The notes below the pieces were generated by a model. It was not told where the DNA came from. It searched no databases and was given only the letters and a program-made list of their open reading frames with translations. Shown piece after piece: positions 11,518 through 22,991 of a stretch of 64,000 nt of DNA (positions are counted from its first letter, which is position 1; every line of letters begins with the position of its first letter). The position numbers were made by a program, and so were the translations under genes. This DNA is from Microcyclospora pomicola (Eukaryota; Ascomycota; Dothideomycetes; Capnodiales): assembly GCA_002786065.1 (NCBI GenBank), contig NHNY01000004.1:1054001-1118000 (forward strand), given 5' to 3'.

Positions 11518-11744
11518 CACCGCGCCATTGTCCACCGCCCCGCCAAGTGTTCGCTTCCTCACCACAGCGTGTCAACACCGCCCCAAACACGCTTCGCGCT
11601 CTCGTCCTTGCATTCTCTCTCGCTCCATCGACACACCACCGCCAGCGCGTGCTCGAAGCAGTCAACCTGGCCGACCTCTGACACGAAAGCACCGTCCGGA
11701 CGACTCACCTACGTAGCGCGTGACACCCTGCCCCGCTGTACAGC

Positions 11745-13282
11745 ATGTCGCAAAACCGGCCTGGAGCTTTTTCAGGCATGCGGATCGGAGGTATGGTGTC
11801 TTGCGGTTCCTGACGTCCACCGTGGCCTGAGCTGACTTGTTTTCGCAGAGGTGATTCGCGAAAAGGTGCAGGATGGCCTCACAGGCGAGACCAAGGAGAT
11901 GCAGTACTCGCAGTGCAAGATCGTGGGCAATGGGTCGTTCGGAGTCGTGTTCCAGACCAAGCTTTCGCCTTCGGGCGAGGATGCGGCCATCAAACGAGTG
12001 CTGCAGGACAAGCGCTTCAAGGTGAGTTTTGCTAACCCGTCACGTCCTTCCCTTTTCTTCCACCCCCGTCCTCCATACTGACCGCCCTTCGTGCAGAACC
12101 GAGAGCTGCAGATCATGCGCATCGTCCGGCACCCGAACATCGTCGAGCTCAAGGCCTTCTACTATTCCAACGGAGACAGGGTGCGAGATACCGACAACCT
12201 CATGGGAGTACAAACAGCGCTGATCGCGGCGCAGAAGGATGAAGTATACCTGAATCTCGTCCTCGAGTACGTCCCCGAGACCGTCTATCGTGCGTCGAGA
12301 CACTTCAGCAAGAACAAGAGCTTCATGCCCATCCTGGAGGTCAAACTCTACATCTACCAGCTCTTCCGATCGCTCGCCTACATCCACTCGCAAGGGATTT
12401 GCCACAGAGACATCAAGCCGCAAAATCTCTTGCTCGACCCGACCAGCGGCATCTTGAAGCTGTGTGATTTTGGCAGCGCGAAGATTCTGGTGGAGAACGA
12501 GCCGAACGTCTCGTACATCTGCTCGCGGTATTATCGTGCACCTGAGCTTATTTTCGGCGCCACCAACTACACAACCAAGATAGGTAAGATGGGGTGATGT
12601 TCAGGTATCAATGAGAGAAAGCGAGCTGACCATATAATAGATGTCTGGTCAACTGGCTGCGTCATGGCAGAGCTGATGCTCGGTCAACCACTCTTCCCTG
12701 GAGAATCTGGCATTGATCAGCTAGTAGAGATCATCAAAGTGCTCGGCACGCCCACTCGAGATCAGATCCGCACTATGAACCCCAACTACATGGAGCACAA
12801 ATTCCCGCAAATCAAGCCGCATCCATTCAGTAAGGTACGAAATTGTTGTGAACTAGCCGCTCTGCATATTCAAATCTGACATCGCATAGGTCTTCCGTAA
12901 GGCGGATGCCAATGCCATCGATCTGATCTCCAAGCTGCTGGAGTACACTCCGACTCAACGTCTCTCAGCCATTGATGCCATGGTGCATCCATTCTTCGAC
13001 GAACTCCGAGACCCGAGCACTAAACTTCCTGACTCGCGTACTCACGGAGGGCCCAAAGACTTGCCCACTCTCTTTGATTTCTCACACCACGGTAAGCTTC
13101 GAACGCACCTCAAAATTTCCCAAAATCCATCACTGACCATCACCACAGAACTCTCGATTGCACCACAACTCAACCACCAGCTAGTTCCCCCTCACATGAA
13201 GCCTATCCTTGCCGCAAAAGGCCTCGACATTGACAATTTCACACGGTTGCCGAAAGAGCAGATGATGGCAAAATTGGATTGA
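11745..13282 (+). CDS. GSK3: Glycogen synthase kinase 3 homologue
   Basis: This Ser/Thr kinase belongs to the CMGC group, like yeast Rim11/Mck1 and fission-yeast Skp1. Six exons (11745-11790, 11849-12021, 12097-12583, 12641-12834, 12890-13091, 13149-13282) join in phase to about 411 residues. Visible kinase features in order are: Gly loop GNGSFGVV, lysine motif AIKRVL, catalytic loop [14 protein letters not shown], and the activation loop [12 protein letters not shown] with the GSK-3 tyrosine that is autophosphorylated. A GSK-3 C-terminal lobe with LPTLFDF follows. The N-terminal extension is only about 30 residues. All five introns are 55-75 nt with usual GT-AG ends. The length and the activation-loop sequence separate it from MAP and CDK kinases. 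A long CT-rich leader precedes it. This is among the safest assignments here. Confidence 0.93.
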
Positions 13283-14560
13283 GAGTCAGAGGCGGCAGGT
13301 TCATCCCGGCGCTGTCTTGGATGCACCCGAAGTCTCAAAACGATCATGAAGTCACGCAGCGATGCATAGAGTCATTATTGGTCACAGACACACCGGCGTT
13401 TGCGGCCCACGGCGTCTTTTTCCGGGGTGCCTCGTCTGAAATATTCTTCAACGAGGCCAGCGAGGATTTGGGAAAATCATGCCCTGGTGGTAGGGAGGAG
13501 TCTTCGTTGTGTGTTTTTCTGACGTGTATGTGGGGGTCGTGTCCTGAGTGCGTATCTGCACAGGACGCGTAGTGCGCTGGCTCCGGTGCTGGGAGAAGCG
13601 GGAGGAAGACGGCGATGAATGGAGCAAGGAAGGAAACAGACAATGGTCCTTTGCAAAGCACACAATCTCTCTTTGAAACAGTTGCCAGGGAACAAAGGGG
13701 GAATTCTTGCTGTTCAGCACAGGCTCTCACTCGGTCCATCAGACGGGACGCTTGCTGAATGCCCTGTTTGCGCAGGGACGGTCAAGTGGAAGTGAAGGGC
13801 CAAGGGGAGAAAATTATCTGACCAGTCAAGAGTGTGTGAATGAGTGAGAGAGACCAAACACCAAAAGACCTCTCTTCCGTCCTTCCTCCTTTTCTTCTCA
13901 TCCTGTGCCGCTTTGCCATGTATCATGTCTACGGTATACGATAGAGCAGAATATCTCGCAGGAGATTCCTACCCAGGAAAATACCGTCTCCATCGACCTT
14001 CTATACGTGAATACTCTCCTGAGGACCTGGAAGTCGGGGGATTACAGGACAATCAAGACGCTTGCCTACTTCACGTTGGACTTTAGCTTGAAGATGTGTA
14101 CTGTTTCCCAATCGCGGAGCTTCTGAGGACTGTCCCACACCCCGAGAGATGTCTAGGTCTATTCTGGTCTTACTGCATAATCCTCCTGTAGCCCATCGAG
14201 AGGCCCAGCATGTTGATATTTGGCTTAGTCAAACCCCGCCTCTGTTATATCCTGCCGGTCCTCGCATTCCATTATCACCATCATTGAACTTCGGACTGGA
14301 GCTGCCAGCCCCAGTCACGTGATCCGCAATCCGAGCTTCGAGCACTCGGGCATTGGGAACCTCACCTCACCTCACCTCACCTCGCCTGGCTCTGCTCAGG
14401 AACTTGTTCTATATCCCGCCACGCACGCCTGCCACACCGCTGGACTCGGTTGCCGTGTCCCTCGCCGCCACCGTCGTCGATCCTACCGGTTCTTCGATCT
14501 CCTCGACTTTCGTGCCCTTCATCCTCGCCCGTCGCAGACAACCCGCCGCCCTCGCCCGCC
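13283..14560. other. Intergenic between GSK-3 and the complex I subunit gene
   Basis: The region holds the kinase 3' end and the NDUFA6 promoter. A small frame starting at the ATG at 13925 could encode about 53 hydrophilic residues, but nothing supports it beyond openness, so I do not call it a gene. The last 250 bp carry a CACGTG box and a pentanucleotide repeat described separately. Confidence 0.5.
14316..14383. promoter_or_regulatory. CACGTG box and CCTCA pentamer array upstream of NDUFA6
   Basis: A GTCACGTGA E-box (core 14316-14321) is followed by four tandem CCTCA units plus CCTC at 14360-14383, about 180-245 bp before the ATG at 14561. The E-box core matches the site of bHLH factors (Cbf1 type in yeast). 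Use by this gene is inference from position. Confidence 0.45.
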
Positions 14561-15396
14561 ATGATCAACCCGACATACCTCGCGCAGCGGACGCGCTCGT
14601 GTACGATCTCCCCCTCTCTCCTTTGCACCGCTTTCTCCACTGGGCAGCCGGCTGGCTAGCTGTATGATACGTGTGGGAAAGCTAACGTGGTGTGGGATGC
14701 TGCAGCGCTGAACTGGAACGATGCCAAAAACCGCGTGCTCATGTCATATCGCGATTGGCTGCGATCGGTACGTTTGGCTTTATTCCTATCCCTACTCCCC
14801 CAGTCAATGGGCTTGTGAGGTGGATGCAGGAGGGGAGAAGGAAGAGCAGGGCAGGGCAAAGGGCGGGGAGATGGAGCAGCGTAACAATCTGCGTGGAGGA
14901 TGGAAGCTCGGCATTGAGAGGTGGATGGCGCCGCGGCGGTTCAAGGACTCAAAGGAACAATGAGCTGATTTGAGAACCGTTTGAGCAGGCCCCCGAGATC
15001 CAACAGATGTACTCGCTCAACATGCCCGTGTCGGCGATCCGGACCAAGATGCGCCAGGAGTTTGAGCGACATCGCTACGTCGCGCAGCTGAAGACGGTCG
15101 ATGTCTTGCTGTTCAACAGCCATTCGGAGTTTCAGGTATGTTTTATCGTTTTGCGAGGCCGAATTGGAGGGGTAGAGAGAGAATTGTTGCTGACAATGGG
15201 GGATACATAGGAGACACTCAACTACTGGAAGCAACTCACACACGTGCTCAAGTACTTCCGAGCAGAGGAAGAGCCCAAGGCTCGGTTACCGAAGAACTTC
15301 ATCCAGGGGTTCTTGGAGGTGAGTTTTGATGGTTCTCCATTGTATGAAGTAGAGGACGCTTGCTAAAACTGATATTCGCGACAGGGCCGCAACTGA
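14561..15396 (+). CDS. NDUFA6: Complex I accessory LYR subunit (NDUFA6/B14, NUO-14.8 type)
   Basis: This is a small subunit of mitochondrial NADH:ubiquinone oxidoreductase that carries the acyl-carrier protein on the matrix arm. Five exons (14561-14600, 14706-14767, 14989-15135, 15211-15318, 15385-15396) give 122 residues. The last exon holds only Gly-Arg-Asn and the stop. The LYR-like block SYRDWLRS at the start of helix 1, the segment KMRQEFERHRYV, and the C-terminal FIQGFLEGRN are family hallmarks. Intron 2 is 221 nt, long for this genome; all phases agree. The many small exons mean no single long frame marks this gene. Presence of complex I fits a respiring filamentous fungus. The stop lies 144 bp from the convergent RPC19 gene. 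Confidence 0.9.
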
Positions 15397-15540
15397 GCTC
15401 ATGACTGGGCATTGCCTCTTTTTCCCTACGTTCACGCGGCCGGTGCATGAGTTTTTCCTCCTGTATATACACCTTTACCAGACAAACAAAACCCTCCCAA
15501 AAATGAAAATCAAACTCCAAACCCCACTACCACAAACCTC

Positions 15541-16317
15541 TCATGAATTTGACGAATTCCTGTCCTCGGGATGTGTGCTGTTGTACTCGTCACGAACCAC
15601 GGTGAATTTCTCCTCGACCGCGTCACATAGGTCGCCTAGATCGTCCAGGCCTTTCCGCAGCACGCTGAAGACGCTCACGTCGTCTGTTTCTTGCATTAGC
15701 GACATTCCCCTTATCATCTACCATATCTCATCGTAGAAAGAGAGTAACACGTCAACTCACCATACGTCTGAATCCGCAGGTTCATCACCGCTTCCGAGGG
15801 ATGGGGGATAGAGTAGCCGCAGAACTCGACATCGGGACTGTACGTCACGGGAGGTTAGTGCACTGGTCATGCCTCGTCGTCGTGATAAGTCACGCAGGGG
15901 AGAAAGGGAGAGGAGCGTACTTCTTCATAATCATATACCGCAACGCATTGCCCAGCGTGTGGTCTTCCTGGTCGAAGGCGAAGGAGGCGGCGTTGTCGGT
16001 GGCGCCGGGGAGCTGGATACGTTACAAGTCAGAAAGATAGGTTATTGTCAGGTGTTCGTTTCGCCTTCGATGGTGCTTTGGGTAAAAAGCCCAGCCAATC
16101 CGTGGATTGATTCTTCCGCCTGAAACTTTCAAGACCGATCATGATCGTATTCATGCCATTTGCCGTCATCTGCGATCATGATACGTGCGAATGGGAAAAG
16201 AAACGAACTTACCAGTCGTAGACGTTGCTTCTCCTTGGTCATCTCGCCCGTCTCGCGAGTTTTGTCGTTCCCGTCCGGCGCGGTGGTGGGCGCATCGGCC
16301 ATCTCGGCGTCGGACAT
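15541..16317 (-). CDS. RPC19: RNA polymerases I and III shared subunit AC19 (RPAC2)
   Basis: AC19 pairs with AC40 to form the assembly platform of Pol I and Pol III, like the bacterial alpha dimer. Four exons on the minus strand (16317-16213, 16012-15921, 15837-15761, 15689-15541) encode about 140 residues. The N-terminus is an acidic, disordered extension. The Rpb11-like fold then shows [31 protein letters not shown] and NLRIQTY, all diagnostic of AC19. The helix [18 protein letters not shown] follows. The first intron is 200 nt. The acceptor of the last exon is uncertain by 6 nt: AAG at 15690 or CAG at 15684, adding or dropping two residues after QTY. The gene is divergent from HIS3, 424 bp apart. 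Confidence 0.88.
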
Positions 16318-16741
16318 GGTTGTTGTTGGTGCTGGCTTGTGTTCCTTCCTGTGCAACAGCTATGGGCGTGAGACTTTTGAATTTTGTAGTTCTTTGCTTT
16401 CCAGTATTGGGCGTGTGCTTTGGCTGTTTTTCAAATATAAACTCGAAGTCTGTCGGGCACAGTTATGAGTTTCGTAGGCTAGGGTTGGAAGTGATACTTG
16501 TAGTAGTCTGCGGGTCCATCCAGCTGCTGCATGATCCGATGCACGGCGGGAATATTTTTTTAAGGTTCGGCCGTGCGACCAGACGTCAGAGCTTCAATTG
16601 TAGAGGTACATATCTGTAACTTAGCACACACCGGCATTGGGACTTTCTTCCTAGGTACTCATTGCTCGAATACACATTACGCTTGAGATACAGCATAACC
16701 TGCCTAGCGATCCCCCGAATCGGACTCGACGTATAGTCCCT
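16318..16741. promoter_or_regulatory. Shared upstream region of RPC19 and HIS3
   Basis: A 424-bp space lies between outward-facing start codons. I looked for the amino-acid-control motif TGACTC/GAGTCA expected near a HIS3 gene and did not see a perfect copy; a GACGTCA variant lies near 16583. Confidence 0.5.
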
Positions 16742-17479
16742 ATGAAAGAAGAACAGCAGCAATCCGCAAGCATGTCCGCCTCCGCCTCCACCGCCGACAA
16801 GCCCGTCCGCTCCGCCACGATCAACCGCGATACCAACGAGACCAAGATCCAGCTCTCGCTGAACCTCGACGGCGGCGCGCTCGCCCCCCTCTCCTCTTCC
16901 TCGTCCACCTCGGACGACTCCATCTCCGCTCCCGTCCACGCCTCGCAGACCTCCACTTCGCAGACCATCACCATCAACACCGGCATCGGCTTCCTCGACC
17001 ACATGCTGCACGCGCTCGCCAAACACGCCGGCTGGTCGCTGGCCGTCGCGACGCAAGGCGACCTGCACATCGACGACCACCACACGGCCGAGGACACGTG
17101 CATCGCGCTGGGGCAGGCGTTTAAGACGGCGCTGCGGACGACGGCGGGGCTGGCGCGGTTCGGGTACGCGTACGCGCCGCTGGACGAGGCGCTGTCGCGC
17201 GCCGTCGTCGACCTCAGCAACCGGCCCTTCAGCGTCGTCGACCTGGGGCTGCGCCGTGAGAAGATCGGCGATCTCAGCTGCGAGATGATCCCGCATTGTC
17301 TGCAGTCGTTCGCGCAGGGCGCCGGCGTCACGATGCATGTGGATTGCTTGCGCGGGGATAACGATCACCATCGCGCGGAGAGTGCGTTCAAGGCGTTGGC
17401 GGTCGCGATCCGCATGGCGACGAGCGCGGTCAAGGGGAGGGAGGGCGAGGTGCCGAGTACGAAAGGGGTGTTGTACTAG
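16742..17479 (+). CDS. HIS3: Imidazoleglycerol-phosphate dehydratase
   Basis: It dehydrates imidazole glycerol phosphate to imidazole acetol phosphate, the sixth step of histidine synthesis. It is a single exon of 245 residues. The Mn-binding histidine clusters are present: [31 protein letters not shown], and [16 protein letters not shown], along with HCLQSFAQ. The two halves repeat the dehydratase fold in the usual order. The first 10 residues ([10 protein letters not shown]) may not be used, because a second in-frame ATG lies at 16772. A Ser/Ala-rich insertion of about 35 residues sits between the first strand and the first His cluster. It is GC-richer than its neighbours, especially at third positions. 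The gene is complete with no sign of damage. Confidence 0.94.
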   Translation: MKEEQQQSASMSASASTADKPVRSATINRDTNETKIQLSLNLDGGALAPLSSSSSTSDDSISAPVHASQTSTSQTITINTGIGFLDHMLHALAKHAGWSLAVATQGDLHIDDHHTAEDTCIALGQAFKTALRTTAGLARFGYAYAPLDEALSRAVVDLSNRPFSVVDLGLRREKIGDLSCEMIPHCLQSFAQGAGVTMHVDCLRGDNDHHRAESAFKALAVAIRMATSAVKGREGEVPSTKGVLY

Positions 17480-17890
17480 AGCATGGGGGTGGACGAAGCG
17501 ATAGGTATGGAACGTGGTGATGTGAGATGATGATATGACGATCAGTGCAGAAGGGATTCGTTGTTACTTTGTACAGAAGCTGGCGTCCTGGCATGAATAA
17601 AAGTATACTAAAGGGGTTGCTATTGGAAACAGACAACAGAGGCAGAATCTCGATTCGTGAAAAGAAGAGGGCCCACCCAAGCCAGTCAGACGCTCGTGGT
17701 GACCGTAGTCCTTGTGTTGACCTCAAACGCCCACTGGTAGCGTCTGCTGACAGGACCATCGACCAAATCACGCCGTGCCCGCCATTTTGTCTAACGTGTA
17801 ATGTGGTCAAAGTCCAAGACCATTCACTGAATGACCGAAATCATGTGTTTTGAACCACCGTGTTCAGAGTCTTCAATGGAACGTCGGTTT
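17480..17890. other. Convergent 3' space between HIS3 and the STH1-like gene
   Basis: These 411 bp hold the two 3' ends. Nothing else is seen; short open frames here lack support. Confidence 0.5.
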
Positions 17891-20800
17891 CTACTCGTCG
17901 TCACTCTGCGCAAGACTGTCGGTGCCCCCGCGAGAGCTACTGCCGCCGCCAGTCGCTCGAGCACCATTGAGCTTGAGCTTGAAGCCAGACTTGGCGGGCT
18001 GTGGTGTACTGACTGCAGACATTGGTCGTGTCGAACCGCCGTCGGCGCTCTCACCGTCGAAGTCTTGCAGCTCGGGATAGTCGGCAGTCTCCTCGCGAAG
18101 CTTCTCAAGACATGCACTCTATAGATATAGTCAGCATATGAAATCATTTGTTTCCGGAAGAAAATCCTACCTCAATTTGGTTGGCATCCTGGTACAAGAT
18201 ACTGCCGTCCTCATTATATTGCCGGCAATTATTACACAGCAATCCCACATCCCGCCGGAATTGGCGCAGATTCTGGTATTGTTTCTTGTTGATCTTCGTT
18301 TCAATCTGCTTCATACAGATTGGGTCCTTGATGAGCTGGTAGTAGTCCGGGTAGTGGGCCTTGGGCGGGAGATCTAGGAAAGGGTCGATGATGCCGCGGT
18401 TGGGCACATCAGGGTCCGTCGACTCTTCCTCGAGGTCTTGCAGCGAATCGTGGACATTGTCGAGGATCGTCTGCAATCGGTCGCGCTCCTGTTTCGACAG
18501 CGTCTCGGTGGCTTTGTTGTTTCGGCCACGTTTCTTCGGCGGCTCCGGCACGTCATCAAGATCAGCCACTTCAGCTTTGCGCTTTTCAGTCTTGGGTGGC
18601 GGTTTCCGGCTTCGTTTCTTTGGTGCTGGGGACAACGAGGGTTCTCTTGAAACGGCTGGTGAACTTGCAACATCATCGTCGCCGCGAATGCGAGATTCCT
18701 TGTTAGCCTTCCGTCTCTCGATGCGTTCCTGCTTCCGTCGTGCAGCATCTTCAATGGTATCGTCGTCGGCATCGACGGCGTCAAGCCATTGCTCTTCGGT
18801 CAGACCATCGTCGTACTTCACCTTCGTACGCTCACGAGCACCACGGCCGAGATTATACTCAATCTCTTCAACCACAGCGACCTCCTCGTTCATGTACAAG
18901 TCAGGCAATTCACTCTCTCCGAGAAGACGTTGGTACTTCTTGTCTGGTCCATACTTGCCATTCTTGGCACGATCACGATCCATCTGCTGGAAAAGCTCCA
19001 GCTCCGAGTCGTTACGCATCATGACCAGGTTGAGATCGTCATCATCCATCTCCTCGTGATCCAGGTTCTCAGCCGCTTCTGCAGACTCCAACATGACTCG
19101 CAGCATCTCATCACGCTCGTCGTTGGTGGATTTGTTGTCGAATTTACCTGCTTGAATGACTTTGCCGTCCATGTCAAGCTTGTAACGTGCACGCTCCAAA
19201 ATCTTCTCTTCTACAGAATTACTGCTGATGAGACGTAGGATGCGCACCTCGTTCTTCTGTCCAATACGATGAGCACGATCTTGAGCTTGCAAATCCTGGT
19301 GAGGGTTCCAATCCGAGTCATAAATGATGACGGTATCAGCGGTCTGTAGGTTGAGACCGAGACCGCCGGCACGGGTCGAGAGCAAGAAACAGAAGTAGGG
19401 TGAATTAGGAGCATTGAACAGCCTGAGCAGCTCGGAACGATCGTCGGCTTTTGTTGAACCGTCCAGGCGCAGGTACGGAATTTCTCTCATCCGCAAGAAA
19501 TCCTCCATGATGTTCATGATGGCTGTCATTTGGAAGAACATGAGTACTCTGTGTCCCGTGGCTCGGAACTTGGGGAGCACACGGTCCAGGAGCTCGAATT
19601 TACCAGCGGTACGCCAGATCATGTCGTTCGTCGTTCGGCTGGGGTTCATCTGGTCTTCCACTTCTTCGAAAACAAATGGGTGGTTACAGAGTTTGCGGAG
19701 TTGCATGAGCATGTTGGACAAACCCCGCAGATTCGCCTTCTTTCCGCTGCTATCGTTGACGGTGATCTTTTGGTGAGTGACGAGTTGCTTGTATAACTTG
19801 GCTTGGAGAGCAGAGAAGTTGCACTTGATGACCTTCTCGGTCTTGTCTGGCAGATCCTTCTCCACATCTTTCTTGAGACGACGGAGCAAGAATGGGCGAA
19901 GCACCTTGTGTAGACGACGAATGACGAGCAGTTGCTCTTCTTCAGAGAGTGCCATGCTGTCTTGGCCACCAGTGTTCGCGAAGGGTGTGTTGAACCATTC
20001 GTCAAACGATTTGACGGATTTGAAGATGTTCGGAAGCACGAAGTTCAACAGTGCCCACAGCTCAGGGAGGTTGTTTTGTAGAGGCGTACCAGTCAAGATC
20101 AACCGATAGCGTGTGTGGTAGTATTGTGTGATGGTGCTCGACAACTTGGAACCTGCATTCTTCATGCGGTGACCTTCGTCCACGATCATGTGCAGCCACT
20201 TCACCTTGCTAAGGATCGGACGATCCTTGATGATGAACTCATACGTTGTGAGCAAGACCTGGAACTGACCATACCTAATTTGCTGTTGTTGAGTCTTGCG
20301 TTGCGTCGGAGGACCTTTGTAGACGATGCGATTCACACTGGGCGCCCATTTCTCGAACTCACTATTCCAATTCGTAAGAGTACTGAGTGGCACGATGACA
20401 AGGTACGGCCCAGGTTGACGCTTCTTCTCGATGAGGTACGTGATAAGTGAGATGGTTTGGATGGTCTTGCCCAAACCCATCTCATCTGCCAAGATACCGT
20501 TGAGGTTGTTGTTGTACAGCGACAACATCCATTGAAGACCCTTGATCTGGTACTCTTTGAGGGTACCTCCAACAAGGTTCGAAGATTGACTCTTGACTTC
20601 TTCCTGAACCTTGTGGGCAACAGCATAGTAGTCGACCTTGGGTTTTGTTTCGTCCTCGCTGTCCACCTCGTCCTCGTCGTCGCTTGGCTCTTCGACTTCG
20701 CCATTGCCGAAACGCTTGGACATACTGCGTTGTTGTTCCTTGACGGAAGATGCGAGTTGACCCAAGAAACCATCAGTCTGCTTGAGGAGATGGGAGATAC

Positions 20801-22199
20801 GGCTGTCCTTGGCCTGTCCGAGCAGCTTGAGATATGTCTCTTCGTCGTTGGCTTTCAGGGCTTGCAGACGTTGCTTTGCGGTGCGCTCTATGCGCTTCTG
20901 TTCCTCCTTCTCGATGTTGGCATGGGTTTGCATCATCAAACGACCAAGCTTCTGTGTACGCTGCTTGTGTGCCTGAGCCGAGTTGCGGATATCCTCCGCA
21001 TGTTGCATGATCGACTTGACGAAATCGTTGTGCTTCTTCTTCTCTTTGTTCTCAGCAGCATCTCGTTGTTGTTTCTCCAGCTTTTCCGTGACACGTGCCT
21101 CTCGTAGAGACTGCTTCTTCACCCGGCGGTACAAGGATCGGTTGGCGGTCATGGATAGGTTGTCAGAAAGAAGCATCTCTCGGGCGACTTTTTGGCGGAG
21201 TTCACGTTGCTTTGGCAGAAGACATAAGGATTTGTACTCGATCAGTGCCTTCAGCTTGAGGTTGACGTTGTCTTGTTTGGTGTCTGATTTGCTGGTGTCC
21301 CATGCAGCGACGTTAGCAGGGAGATTCGCCAACTCGTTCTTGCGAGAGAGGACACGATTGTAGACAATGTTCTCTCGCTCTTCTCGGACACGTTCGGGGT
21401 CGATCCCAAGAGGCATGATACTGGGAACCATGGAACGGTATGCGCGATGGCTATGATCAGCGTACGAAATATGCTTCAAGAGCAAGGTGTGCGGGTCTGT
21501 GAATGTCTCGAACTTGTGCCTCGGCTTGCCAGCATCTTGTCCATCTTTGGCGACTTGCTCGAGTACCTTGCCTGCTGCAGCAACAGTCTCGAGTGTCGTG
21601 GGAGGCTTTTGGTCCTGTTTGGTCGGGATCATGAATTCCTGGACCTTTGGAGGTATCGGCAGGTTCTTCTGCAGATGTCCAAATGCTTGCATCTGAGCAC
21701 GGAGCGTCGTCATCTGGTCCTTGGAGAATCCGGACTCGTTCAGCGGTTCCGCTTGCGTCGACGATTGTGAAGCAGTGCCATTCATCAGCGAGGTCATCGA
21801 CTCTGACACGGGTGCTGAGGTCGCGTCGCCATTCATGTGCATGTGTCCCGCAGCTCCATTGGATTGCGCCTGTTGTTGCTGTGCTTGTAGAAGAGCGGAT
21901 TGCTGGATTTGTTGTTGTTGCTGCTTCATCTGTGCTTGTCGATATGCCGCTTGCTTCTTCATGAACTCCGTGCGCTGTTGAATCTGCTGCAGGATGAGTC
22001 TGGCCTTGACGAGTTCCGGGTCCTGGTCAGATACACCAGCAGCCTTCATCTGCTGATACTTCTTGTAGAGCAACTGGACCGACTCCTTGGTCATGCCATG
22101 CGGCAGGATCTGGTTCTGCATCTGCATGTTGTTGGCGGCAGCACTGTTGGCGCTATTGCCTTGTGAAGGCATGCCCTGCGCAGCCTGAACAGCAGCCAT
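17891..22199 (-). CDS. STH1: SWI2/SNF2-type chromatin-remodeling ATPase (Sth1/Snf21-like)
   Basis: This is the motor subunit of a RSC or SWI/SNF complex, which slides and ejects nucleosomes with ATP. Exons 22199-18171 and 18118-17891 flank a 52-nt intron and give about 1418 residues. In order there is a Gln-rich N-terminus, a QLQ-like block (about 156-195), and an HSA helix (about 360-460). The ATPase follows with DEMGLGKT (about 570), DEGH, LTGTPLQNN, STRAGGLGLN and QDRAHRIGQ. An SnAC-like region (about 1055-1130), a basic linker and a bromodomain (about 1241-1338) complete it. DEGH instead of DEAH and the C-terminal bromodomain place it in the Snf2/Sth1/Brg1 group. Length and lack of an AT-hook tail favour Sth1/Snf21 over Snf2, but only a tree would settle that. 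The last exon encodes a short Gly/Ser tail. Confidence 0.9.
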
Positions 22200-22991
22200 G
22201 TTGCGTTGATCTTGATGTGTCCCTCCAGCTACTCGGCCTGACCCATGGACTGTTTTCTATCTCCCCCAACTATGCATAGGCGCGAGGCGCGTGGCACGTG
22301 ATTTGAAGCACTGCAATCTCGACGTGCTGAGTACGTGGCAGGCGGCGACGATTGCGATTTACACCACCGGGTGATGTGGATTGGACGGGTGTGTATCGAG
22401 ATGCGCTCGCGTCAAATGGACCGGGTATGGCTCCGCTGGAGTGGCCGGTCCTGGCTGGCCAGTAGTCGCGCTCGCAATCGAGATAGTCGGACAGTGGACA
22501 GGCAGACCAAGGGGGTTGTGATAAAGACAGAGCAGAGGGCGCATGCACAGAGGCGGGCGCAAATAATGTATCGGGGACGCGTTCTGCAATGGACGTGGGT
22601 GATTCAATGGGAGTCGCGGGGAAACCGCGGAAGTGTCGTACGGGTGGTGGTGCTGCTCCAGCAGAAGCGTGTGTTGAACAGCCAGAGTGAAGGCAGCGGA
22701 GAACGTTGCTGACTCTTGCCGCCGCTAAACACGGCAGTAGCCTCCCATCATCACGTGCTAGCGGGTTAGTCACCCGCTCGCCAACCTCAGGCTGCAATGC
22801 CGATGACGGAGTTCGACGGCAAAATTCAGTGACGAAGCCAATCGATAAGACGATATATCTGTTCGGGTCACCGCAGAGATCAATCGACTCTGATATTGAC
22901 ATATAAGACAATTCACGGCAACCTCAACCTGCCTACATCACACTCGATCACCCGAACCAGATCGATCGATACGGACGGGACCACCGCAATC
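22200..22991. promoter_or_regulatory. Bidirectional promoter between STH1-like gene and LYS9
   Basis: These 792 bp lie between outward-facing starts. They contain two CACGTG cores (22295-22300 and 22752-22757) and two amino-acid-control-type sites listed separately. A minus-strand frame at 22270-22911 lacks any recognisable content and is treated as chance. Confidence 0.6.
22710..22778. promoter_or_regulatory. Two Gcn4/CPC1-type sites upstream of LYS9, one inside a dyad
   Basis: TGACTC occurs at 22710-22715 and TTAGTCA (TGACTAA on the other strand) at 22766-22772. The second sits inside an inverted repeat at 22760-22778, with arms AGCGGGT and ACCCGCT. They lie about 215-280 bp upstream of the LYS9 ATG. 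Lysine synthesis genes are known targets of the Gcn4/CPC1 general control of amino acid synthesis, so this is a plausible control region; binding is inferred. Confidence 0.5.

Larger units (their letters stand above)
9001..11744. other. Long gene-free region and CT-rich leader upstream of GSK-3
   Basis: These 2.7 kb contain no frame that I can support as a gene. The left half has the MTO1 3' end, a GC-rich alternating tract (9792-9815) and mixed sequence with scattered GTAC and CATGTAC steps. The right part, from about 10.9 kb, is strongly pyrimidine-rich and lacks stops in several forward frames, which produces three overlapping long frames with Pro/His/Ser-only composition. I read it as promoter and 5' leader of the kinase gene that follows. 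Confidence 0.5.

Noticed and set aside
10893-11835. Three long overlapping plus frames before GSK-3
   Set aside because: Open only because the region is CT/CCA-rich; Pro/His/Ser composition without family.
16586-17371. 261-codon minus-strand frame
   Set aside because: It is antisense to HIS3, whose GC-rich third positions keep the opposite strand open.
20457-21107. 216-codon plus-strand frame
   Set aside because: It is antisense to the coiled-coil and ATPase part of the STH1-like gene; Leu/Val-rich content mirrors the other strand's codon bias.
22270-22911. 213-codon minus-strand frame in the STH1/LYS9 promoter
   Set aside because: No domain or plausible composition; covers promoter elements and lacks splice partners.
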